In this document: positions 50,892 through 61,540 of the stretch, piece by piece
Position numbering within the stretch: the first letter of the stretch is position 1
Layout of the letters: each line of letters starts with the position of its first letter
DNA from: Sitta carolinensis
Taxonomy: Eukaryota; Chordata; Aves; Passeriformes; Sittidae
Direction of reading: 5' to 3'
Assembly (NCBI GenBank): GCA_032173965.1
Contig: CM063288.1
Span: 13,496,501-13,560,500, forward strand
DNA length: 64,000 bases
The notes under the pieces: generated by a model
Database searches by the model: none
Seen by the model: only the letters and a program-made list of their open reading frames with translations
Told to the model about the DNA's origin: nothing
Made by a program: the position numbers and the translations under genes

Positions 50892-51161
50892 TCTGTGCCC
50901 GAGGTTCCGGCCCTACCTCACCCAGGCCGCATGGCTTCCCCTGCCCCGCCCAGCCAGCCGCTGGCCAGGGGAGATCCCTCCGTCCTCAGGGACCGGAACC
51001 AAGAGAGAGCTTTCCGGGGAGCCTTCTGCTTTGAACCCCTTGTGTTCTCAGAGGCGGATCCTTGTCCTCAGTGGCCACACCAGATGCCAGTCTTTAAACT
51101 TGAGCACTCATTGGTTTGACCACTGAAGTTCAGAAAAACTCATTTTTTCCAAACTACGACA
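50890..51161 (-). repeat. Right inverted-repeat arm (inverted U3), 272 bp
   Basis: Reverse complement of 49494-49761, joined directly to the tRNA-derived stretch with a 2-nt overlap (cc at 50890-50891, pairing with gg at 49760-49761). It ends ctacgaca, the exact inverse of the LTR start, so the right end of the insertion is a second U3 end. Apparent open frames here simply mirror antisense frames of the left arm. Confidence 0.95.
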
Positions 51162-51166
51162 CTCTC
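51162..51166. repeat. Right target-site duplication (ctctc)
   Basis: Identical to 49489-49493; directly follows the terminal CA of the insertion. Confidence 0.8.
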
Positions 51167-51860
51167 TTAGAACTAAAAAGCTGCTACTACTGTTACTTGG
51201 AGTGTTGAAGTAGCTTTATATTATCAGAGTCACTGCTGACCATCCAAATATTTTGTTACACAGAAAGATAAAATGTCTTTCCTTCTTTTATTGGAGCATT
51301 GAAGATAAATGAAAATATTTTAGATTAGAGACATACTATCTGTACACTAGAGACTCCTGGAAGTATTTGTGTCACAAACTACTTTTTGTATTTGCAGAGA
51401 ACCAGAAAGTAAATTCAAAGTGATTTCTTCACTATGGTCTGCTGACTGCAGAAAAATATAACAACACAGAAATAGTAAGATCATTTATCATTTACATTTA
51501 TTTTCAATACTAGTTTCATTTTCTGTTTGGAGCAGTTTTGACCTTGCAATCTCCATTTTGGGGAATTAGATGACTGGGAAGGTTTCTTAGCTATGTAAAC
51601 TAATATTGCTCACACAGTTCAATCAACACCCTTTGCTACAAAATGACATTAATATTCAGAATATGCATTCTCTTCTGAGAGACAACACATTGTCTCAGGG
51701 GAACTATGGGGCAGACTTAGAGCACATCTCTTTGCAGGAAGGTGTCAGAAGTGCTATGAAACCATTCCTCTCCTTTTCCCCAATCCCAATACATGCCAAA
51801 ATTTTGGGCACTTTTGCTGAATGTAAAGCTGGAGGAGAGCTTGGTGTAGCTACATTTGGG

Positions 51861-51913
51861 CCTTGGACCTGATGTGCTCCAGACATCCCTTCTAACCTCA
51901 TGCATTCTGTGGT
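51861..51913 (+). mobile_element. Probable relic CR1 3' end, plus orientation
   Basis: ttggacctgatgtgctccag, acatcccttctaacctca and tgcattctgtggt follow the order of the CR1 3' end (ggactaggtgatc...gtcccttccaacc...attctatgat) but are much diverged. Confidence 0.45.
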
Positions 51914-54900
51914 ACCTTAGACTTGTCCTAAGCCCTGAACAATGTCCTGTGTCCACTGATTTTCCTCCAAGCAGCAAGGATCTGTGTATGAAGAGAGTTC
52001 ATAGCCATACAAATATCTTTTGTCTGCAGGAATGTGAAGGACAGCACCTGCCTGCCTCCTGAGCAGCCCTGTCCTAGGATGGCCTTTTAGTCATCAGGAA
52101 CCAAAATCATAATTACAAATGTAGGCTGATTTCCAGTGCTTCCTGGTAAGTGTGTTTTCACAAGATCAGACTGGAGTTTGCTTTTTCCATAATTAAAGGA
52201 AAAGCTGAACTATATATATTTATGTGCTGGCTGAGAATTTTTATGCACCATCTTTTATCTGCCACATGCATACAGAGAAATGTATCAAGAGCACACTGCC
52301 CTCTGAGCTCTCTGTTCGGGATTCAAACTTAATAGTAATTTACATTCCTATAGTGCCTAAGAGTTCAACTAGTTTTAGAAACATGATTAATCCAGGCTTG
52401 CAATCCCTTCTGAGCCTGAGACATTAACTAAAACAAGCATGTGAGAGCATTCACCATGGCTGAAATCCTCTTGCACCATATGGTTGCAGAAAATTATTAC
52501 TGGTTAGGGCAGGTCTGGATTTTAGGCCTTCTTTTATTCAAACATAATTTAGTGATATTGGTGGAACCCTCAGTGTAGTAAATACTTGATTGCACTTGCA
52601 CACTGGTAAATGGCCATGTCTTTGAACAATTTGTTTTGTTCACTTTTACTACTGGGGTTGGTGGGGGGAAGAAGATGGAGAAAGAATTCTGCTCCATTTC
52701 TCATTGTCAATATTTTGGTAAAAGATGTAATGGACCTTTTCACAGATGAGAGACAAGATACACACTCCCAGATTCTAAGGCTGGAACTAGAGAAATGGAA
52801 AAAAATAAAGAGCTATAGGTATAACTCTCCTCCTTTTGAACACTGTGCTTCCTACCACTTCATTACAAATGGATATTAAAAAAAGGTGCATGAATACACA
52901 ATCATTTGTCCACACTGATCAAATGCCAACTGATCCACCCTGACAGGAAGGATTCATTTACTGTCATCCAAGTGTCCTCTTTGCTACATGTTTTTGAATT
53001 TGTTTTCCTGCATCAAATAGGAATTTGTTCTTTCTCAGTTACTATAGTGTTCTCAGACACTTTCAGATAAATCCTCTAATAATTTGATTAAGTAAATGCA
53101 TAAACACACTGCAGGACCTGCAGGAATTTGCTTCAAGAGGTCATAATTTCCCCAGCTTAAGGCAGCACGTAATTGCCAAGCAGGAGCTGCAGCATAGTGC
53201 CTTGAGAGAGAGAAAGAGAGACCTCACACCTCTGAGATACCCAGGGAGAAGGAAGCAGCTGATGTTCCTTTGCTTAGCCACCCTTCTCATGTCTGAAGAT
53301 TCTGATTAACATTACAACCACAGGAGATTTTCCACTGCAGCTGTGTGAACCACGCTGGGCAGCACCTCTGGGAACAAGGATATGTGGTTTTGACACCGCT
53401 GAGGGATTGAGGAGAGTTCTTGTGTTAGCTCAGCCCATCTCTTCTGCAAAGGTGTAAGTAAAAGTAGCAGATACTGCTGCCATGAGCTTGGCAGAAGAGG
53501 CTGCAGGGAATCAAATCAAAGCTTCATATCACAGTGCATCTTACATGCTTCCTGTCAGGCAAGAGCCTTCCTGTCTCACAAATATTAAATTGACTAAATC
53601 CTGGCAACACTCCTATGCAATATGGGGCTGTTATTCTTGTATTATGAGCAAGTATTATGTAAGGCTCACAGAACATCAAATCCAGAGTTATATTTGAAAT
53701 TAGATACCCAATTGTTGTTTATTTAGGTTGAAATAAATGGAAATTGGAATTCAACTCAATTCTTTGGAGTCTAAATCCACTGCCTACCAGATCATCTTTT
53801 TTAACATTTATTTTTACCTCAAACACACACAATTCACATCTATAGCTTTCCCCAGGACTAAGTAACTGACACCAAAACAGAACACACTGTTATACATTGT
53901 TACAGGCATGTCATTTCACATATCCTCAGAACAAATTACTATCATAGGGAACTTTTCCTTTCACAAGGGAACAGTTTCATCTGCCATTTGTATATAAATC
54001 ACGCAAACAGCATAAGTGATGCAGGCTGTATTTGGAGACTTGCATACCTTAATGTCGCTTCTTTATCCTTGGTGTCTCTATGATGCAATTGCAAATTATT
54101 CTCTCTCTCTTGCCTTTCTCTATTTATAATTAGAGGGCAGAACAGATGGTAGTAGCTTACTTTAAAATGATGTCTTCATTAAAACACTTCTCAGTGTGCT
54201 GCCTAAAAATCATGCACAACAGCAAAGAAATTACCCTTGTTAAGGGCAAATCTCACAAGGTTTTGTGGTTCATAGTAGAGAAACATGAACAACTCAGAAA
54301 CTGTGAGACCAGCAGAAAATTCCAGAAATTACAAACTGGGCTAAATAGTGTCTGAGGAACATCACCTCCCTATGAAGACTTTGGACACACCGTTGGCAGC
54401 CATGTGCCCATTAAAATCAGGAATCAGAATCTACTCCTTAGGAGCTTCTTGCTTCCAAATTAGGTAGTGGTTTAAGGATTGCACATCTGAGCAGAGGCAT
54501 AAAGGGAGTAATTTTCACCATTTTGTATTTTTAGCTGGTGACAGCTGGTAAGCTTTTTACCCAGGTCAGTGACAACCCACAAAAACCCAACTTCTCCTCT
54601 TCCATATCATTATATTTGCAATGATGTTTCTAAGAAAAGCCAATGGTTGTCTTGGGTTATATAGAATGCAACATTCATTATCTTCATGAACAAATAGGCA
54701 TCACTGCAGGCATGAGAAAAGGCATACAAGTCTGAGGTCTTTAAATGAAAAGGGAGAAGAACGAATTCTCCAGATGTTTTCGTCTCTGAAATGTGCCTTT
54801 CCTCATTGGTCTGTCTGTGTGTGGATTGTTTTTAGTTTTTTGTACTTGATTCAGCCCCTCCTCCTTAACTCAGATCGATGAAGGAGATAGAATTTCAAGG

Positions 54901-55156
54901 AGAATTGAGGAGTACAGTGGAATTATACTTCGTGCCACAATCTAATAGTAATTGGGGGAATCAGTAGACACTGGTGTCCTAATTTCAATTGCCTTTGAGT
55001 ATTTTTCATTTCTCAGCATACCTGAATTCTGCACTGGATGAATTTTCTTGCATTTCTTTTTTGGAGCTCATATTGACCACCTAAATCAGCTAATGACAGC
55101 CAGTGCCATAAACAATAGGTGTATAATCTCTGACCTGTTAAATATGTTAATTAATT

Positions 55157-55217
55157 AAAAAAAAAAAAAAACAACAACCAAGCAAACAAAACAAAAAACT
55201 CACAAAACCCAACAAAT
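55157..55217. repeat. A-rich then A/C-rich low-complexity tract
   Basis: A run of about 15 A followed by caacaaccaagcaaacaaaa-type sequence. Simple repeat. Confidence 0.8.
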
Positions 55218-58200
55218 AATAAAATTGATCATATCTATGCATGGAAATTTATTATTTCTTTTATTCTATACTTTCCACTGTGGAGTTTTAGCTAGAAAAT
55301 TGTATTATCAGGCTATGATTACAAGGGTTAAAATATCACCACCTTGAATATAAGGTTCAAGAATTTCAGTAAAATGAATCCTAAGAGCTTACTTAGACTT
55401 CAGCTTTTTACTTTAAAACTTCAGGGTCATCTTTATCACCTCCCAGGTAAGCAATATTTTAATAAAAGAGAAAGGCAAAAGGGATACTCTGATGACACAT
55501 TATCAGGACTTTACAAAAAAATTGTCTCATTATGTCAATTTGCTGCTTTTCCTCAATTGATCAAACAGTCTTTTGTTCCCATTTCTCTTGTTATTTTTTT
55601 TTAAATTTATTTTTATGCAGTCTTCTTTTCCTTGCTGTCACCTACTATTAGCTTGTGAGTCAGGATTCACGTTACTATCATACAGTTTGCAAATCAGTTC
55701 AAGCTGATGTAGCACAAGAGAAGAAATTGAGCAGTTGTATTGTTTCTAGAATTTCAGTGTTAAGGCCTGTGCTTGGCTCTCAGTTCTCTGGGATGCTAAA
55801 CCCCATAGCTGATGCTAATCTTGCTGTAAAAAACTGAATGAATGCTTTGTCCCAGCACAATAGAGCACACCTGTAGATGCATTAGCCCTGTGCTGCGGTA
55901 AGGAGGAGGTCTAATCATCCAAACAGATTGTGAGAATTTGGAGTCAAAAAAAGCAACAACCAGAAATGCTCAGTAAATATTTGAGTGCTTTCTTGGATGA
56001 GAGTCAAAGAATTCTACAGGTGGAACTCAACAATGGAAATTGGCATGAGTAACCCTGGAGAATGTGAAAATGAGCATTTTCAAAGTCTGTGTCATAACCT
56101 TATGTGGAAGTGTTGTCTGGGTTTTGTTTTTTCAGTATTCAGTGAGTAAACAGGAACCTTTTACTGTCCTAATTTTTAACTTCACAGTAGAGACAATTCA
56201 TAAGTAGACTAATTATGTCATTATAGGGTGATTTTAATAAGTCAATACAAACTCTGCCATTTATCATTGTGGATATAATCCGTTTTAAGATGTTATCTAG
56301 CTGGACTACAATGCAAATCAATGGGTAGGGATAAGAAAGTAACAAACCTCTCTACTCTTCAAAAAGGTTTAAACAAGAAATATCTTTTATGGATCAGGCT
56401 GTTTTATTCTTCCCCCACTGCTTTGCTTTCTTGCATAATGCAGCATCAGAAACCTGAACTGCTCACATTAACTGAAAAATGTTTCTACCTATTCAACTCT
56501 GTGAAAGAAATGAAGTCCACATTCCCAGCTAGGAAATCATAATTTCCTCTACCCAAACACTAACTGACAATATGCTTTGATAGTGAGAATTATTGCTTTG
56601 CATTCTCAAGCCATTCAGGATAAATATGAAATAACAACCAATTAAAGAGAATTAGATTTTCAGATTAGATTGGTAATATTGTGCAAATAAAGAACTTAAC
56701 TACATCTGTTTGTTATGGCAAGATTCTTTTATACAGAAGCCTAGGATAGTACTACTTTATATTGGAAACTAAAGTTTAATCAGTGTGTGACAAGAATCTA
56801 GTCATCTCCTGTATTTAATAGACAGTTTTCCACCTAAGTGACAGAAGAGGGATGTAGAGGCTTGCAGGAGGCAGGTGCCAGGAAGGACAGATGGATAAAT
56901 TGTTCTCTCAGCCTGAGGGTTTCCTGCATACATACCAGAAACTGAAATCACTCAAGAAGAACTGGCAAAACAAGACACCCTTATGTAGCCAAGAGAAACA
57001 CGTCTCACTCCAATTTATTACAAAATCGTATAGTTTCAAGACACAAAATTTATGGTGTATCCAAGGAGGCAGCAGAGGAGTTAATTGCCATCCTCCCTGG
57101 GCCTTGTCATAGTCCATCAGATACAGAATTTTACTTGGTGACCTGTTCAGGTGGGAGACTAAGAAGTTCTTTGTAAAGCTGGAAGGCGAACCCCACTGTC
57201 CTGAGCTTCAATATTTCAGCACAGAAGCATTTATCTTCAGTGAAATAGATTTGTAGCCTAGGCTAAGTTTTGAAGAAGAAACAAGCTTCTAATGTTGTCC
57301 CATGGCTCCAGTCATGAGACCACTGAGATTTACTTTAATGTTTTATGATGTCTTTATCTCATTGTGCATGTTTTATCTCTAATTGCATTTGTGAACTGCT
57401 TTATGCATCCCAAAGTGCTTAAAAGACTGAAGCTACCAATAAAATATGAGAACAAACCAGGAGAAATAATTACTAAAATACATGATACAAAAACTTTTAA
57501 AAAATCAATGTAGAGAAATTGTTGGAATAGAAGATGCAAGGATGTATCTCTTGTACCTTTTTAGGCTGAGTCACCAGAGACCAGGTAAATTGGGGAAACA
57601 AAAAAATTTTTTTGCTTGATTCATTATATTAGAAATACTATCACAGAATTTATCAATTCATTGCTGCAATACAGACACGTGTTTAAGCACAATAAAGCTG
57701 GGAATAGTGACTCATACATTTGCCCTGATAAACTACATAAAATGAGAGGAATAACACTGCATTAAACATGCTGAAAGCAGCTGAGAACTAGGAGATGAGA
57801 AATACAGAACAAATAGGGCTGGGAGAAAATGTCACTAAGGAAGGCAAGAAAGGATGCATTTAGTCCTGTATGTAATGAAGACTGACCTGACATTTGAGGT
57901 AATAAAAAATGACAGCATGAAGTACTGCATATATTCATTTTATTTTCAGCCTGCAACATTATCCCCATGACTTTTGCCGTATTATGTTTACAAAGTAAGG
58001 TCAAGCATGTCTGAGTACATGGAGGAGAGACAACCTGGGAACATCAGGTTATACTGACAGTGGGAGCAGGCTGTAGTGCTCTGCCCTCCAGGGCTGCATT
58101 GAGCCAATCTCTTACAGCAACGGCGCTAGTGGAGGGGGTGGGCTTCTAGCTACAGATCAAAGAGGAAGCCTGGATCTCAAATCCTCTAAGGTTTTCTCAG

Positions 58201-61200
58201 CAGGATGTATCCATACTGTGGCAAATTTTCCTTCTTGCTTGGATCCATGTAATTGACTGAAACAAATGTAAGCTATCCAATAAATATTTTCTCTCTCTGC
58301 CTCAAAGTTTGGACTCCATCTTCAGTTGCTCCAAAATGCACGTTCCACCTCCCTGACATTTCTTTGAGTATCAGCACTGTAGGTGAAATTGGGAAATATT
58401 GATTTTTAGCAAAGCTAATAAAACCTATGCCATCTCTAAATATAAACAAGCCAGTTTTGGGAAGGGGCATGGAGGGGCAGACAGGAGGGAAGTGACTGCC
58501 AGGAGCAGACTGTAGGATCCCCAGTCCTCAAAATCCACTGCTTTAGCCCACACACTATGTAGGGACCAGCAACAAGAGTCAAGGAAAAGAGTCATGCAAA
58601 TATCTCACAGGAGAAACTGTGATGCTGCTGAACCATATCTCCAGATATAACATGTGAAATGCTAATTTTATTTCAAAAAACAAAACACAAGTGAAATATT
58701 TTTCATTCAAAATGTGAGACTAGATTCTCCCCATGTGCCTTTTTTAGATGATGAATATATCTCAATTTAAATCTAAATGGAAATACTGTAGTATTTTAAA
58801 GACAGCCCTTAAAGCACTTATCACGACTCCTTATACACATAAAGCAAAAAACTAAGTGTTTTCTTTAAAAGCTATCAAGGGTCACTTATTAAAAGAGTAA
58901 ATTAAGAGTTAATTTTCAAAAGACTTCATCCTGGAAGGTGCTTAGCAACTTTAATTCTTACAAGCATCAAAGAGAAAACTAACATTTTCCCAATGGATTA
59001 ACTGTCTTACAGCATTGCTCTAAAACCAGCAAAAATGCTTTCTGATAAGCCTGAACCACAGTGCAATATACCCTGTTTTAGTGTGATCACTATTTCATCT
59101 TGTCTCTGCTTACCACAAATCTCTACAATTTGAGACTTTCAGAGGGAATTTGCATTGACATCACCAGGATGATTACAAACCTTCAGGACAGAGCAGCAGT
59201 GTAATGAAATAAATGGCAGATCCTTTATCAGAGAAAGCAGATGCCTTACAGCTAGGCCTCTTAGAAGAAAGATTATAGGTCTTATAATGGAAGTGGAAGA
59301 TATTTTCAGGTCAAGAAGCCACTACCAACTCCTCAAAGAAGAATTTAGGAAAAAAAAAAAAGGAAAAGAGAAGCATTTTTAAAGATGAACAAGAACTCCA
59401 CAGTCCATGCCTCCCCTGAGGAGCTTACAGTCGTCAAATGCCACAGATGTCTCTAAACTTTGAGACTGAGGGAAGATTTGAGATTTAACTGCAGATTTTA
59501 AGGCCTCTTCAAAGTGCATGTACAAAGTACTTTCAGTCCTGAAGCGTTCTATAGTCACTTTTGCTGAAAATTGCAGGAGGTAAAAGGCAAAGGAGAATCA
59601 AACCCACTGTCTTCCACTAAACAGAAGACCCTATTCCTTGAGGTATTCAAACCTTACATGGACAAAGCCCTGACTTGGCCTTGTTAGTTGGGTCTGTTTC
59701 AGCTGAAGCATGAACATAACCTCCACTGGCACATCCCTACCTAAATTACTCCATTGTGTTTTAATTACCATTAAATTACCATTACCATGATAATTTAATG
59801 CATTTTAGCATGCATAGTATTAGTGCAGAGTCAAAGCATCTGCATTTCCAGCAATCTGCTTTTTCAAAAGACTTATATCAGGAATATAATGGATAAAATA
59901 GCATAAGTTTTTAATTTTTTTCCCCCATTAGATGCATACAACATGTTCTGATTTCCTCACAAAAACAGTTTTCCTAGGTTTTGCCTCAGAGCAAAAGGAA
60001 CTGTTAGAGACAAAGTATTTCTGGTGAGAGTCAGAAGTTATGGAAAAGAAGAATTTATTTCAGTCATTTTTCTGTGGGTTAAACTCATGCCTGATAAATA
60101 TCTTCAAACCTGACTGAAGGAAGGAAAGCAGAGTGTCAGGGCATCAGAGACACCCAAGTGGTTGATTATGACTGTTTCTCTCTCTGATTGATTTAAAAAA
60201 AAAAAAAAAAGGAGTTTAATTTGATTGAAAAAAATACTACTGATAAAAATGATGCAACAGTTGCCACACATGCACAAAATCCTGTTCTAAGGCTGTATTT
60301 AAGCACTTAGTTTAGGAAGGAAGAAAAGAAAACCTCTGTATAAACTGCATTAATAGTTTCTTTTGTTTCATTCATGAAGTGATCCCAGTGACAGTGTCTT
60401 CAGGGCTGAGCTATCAGCAAAGCTTTGCACTGGCCTCAGCTATTATCCAGCTTTATGAAGCTGCCTGTATTAAACTGAAAAAGCTTATTCAATTTTCACT
60501 GATATGTCAGAAATACTTCCCAATAAAATAAAAGGTCAAATTTTTCCATGTCAAAGACATTATGTTAGAGGTGCTGTAGATATGCCCAAATAGACTTATA
60601 GTCAGAAGAGAAACAGGTCCCTGAGAATACTGCAACTCATTGACAAGTAGTCTTTTAAAGCTCAGTTGTGTCTAGAGTTTTCCAGAAATTACTGTCTTAA
60701 ATAAAGACACTAAATTATGCTTTGCAGGAAGTCTTGCAGCTTTTTCAGATGCTGATACTTATTTTGGGCTGAGTTTGAAACCACCGCTTTTCAATTCCTT
60801 TAAATAACAGCTGACTGATTACAAGCCTAGAACTTTACCTCTCTTATTTATAGAGACTACACTCTCTCAAAGAGCAAAACAAAATTGCAACGGTTGGTAA
60901 CATAAATATCAAGGAAACACTCTCTTGGAAGATCTATACATTTCAAGTCTGAATTGTTTTGCTGCAAACACCTAATGCATAAAGTTTGTGCTAATGTATT
61001 GGTTGGACCAACAATGTTGAATTTTTAACAGCTAAAACCATAACCTAAAGATTGCAGTGATGGCTGGTCTTATCTCTCTCTGGAAGACTGTAAATTCTGC
61101 TTGGTGAAATTTTCAGAGGTAGGCACTAGCACCAGGGAGTACAACAATCTTGCAGACATCAACTGATATCAATTGAAAAGAAAAAAAGGTTAATCTGAAG

Positions 61201-61480
61201 GGATTCTTTGAACTGGTAAACTTGGTAGGTCAGATAGTACCTTTTACTTCTGCCTGCTATTCTGACCAGAAAAGAATAATATTGTTCTTTTTGTTACATA
61301 TTACATAATACTAGCTTGTGAATAGATCAAATGAGAAAGAGGAGTTAAATGGAGACAAATATGCAGGTAGGCTTCAAAGGATACCACTAAGTTTTTTGGA
61401 TCTCATTTTATTGGCTCATTTTTTGGCATTATACTTGGTTATATAAAAATTAACTGCTAGATTAGTGAAGTGGTTGTTTT

Positions 61481-61540
61481 ACAAAATAAACAAACAAAAC
61501 CAAACAACAATAAAACCCACCCCAAACCAAACAAAATAAA
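61481..61540. repeat. A/C-rich low-complexity tract (AAAC units)
   Basis: acaaaataaacaaacaaaac followed by caaacaacaataaaaccc and ccaaaccaaacaaaat; nearly free of G. Confidence 0.8.

Larger units (their letters stand above)
49494..51161 (+). mobile_element. Fold-back LTR insertion: LTR, tRNA-Glu primer-binding site, inverted U3
   Basis: A 1,668-bp insertion with TG at the left end, CA at the right end and a ctctc 5-bp target duplication. In order it holds a full LTR (49494-50858), TT, a primer-binding site with about 31-nt identity to the tRNA-Glu 3' end (50861-50891), and an inverted copy of the first 268 bp of the LTR (50890-51161). There is no gag, pol or env, no polypurine tract before a second LTR, and no second LTR in direct orientation, so this is neither a provirus nor a solo LTR. 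Both termini are U3 ends. I infer an aberrant reverse-transcription product integrated by an endogenous retrovirus machinery. The virus class is unresolved: a 5-bp duplication suits ERVL-like elements, while tRNA-Glu priming is known from some gamma-like ones. Confidence 0.85.

Noticed and set aside
50777..51119. Two overlapping plus-strand frames with Pro/Gly/Arg-rich products
   Set aside because: They fall on the tRNA-derived site and the inverted U3 arm and mirror the antisense frames of the left arm, so they are not independent genes.
49494..51161. Two separate LTR insertions in opposite orientation
   Set aside because: No target duplication or TG/CA boundary exists at the inner junction. 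The second piece is only the U3 start and abuts the tRNA-derived bases with 2-nt overlap, while the outer ends share one duplication.
49494..51161. A cut-and-paste DNA transposon with long terminal inverted repeats
   Set aside because: The interior carries LTR polyadenylation features and a tRNA primer-binding site, and the ends are TG...CA with a 5-bp duplication. No transposase-family end is recognised.
59400..59440. 'gaggagcttacagtc' resembling a conserved mammalian repeat phrase
   Set aside because: Too short and with no extended match on either side.
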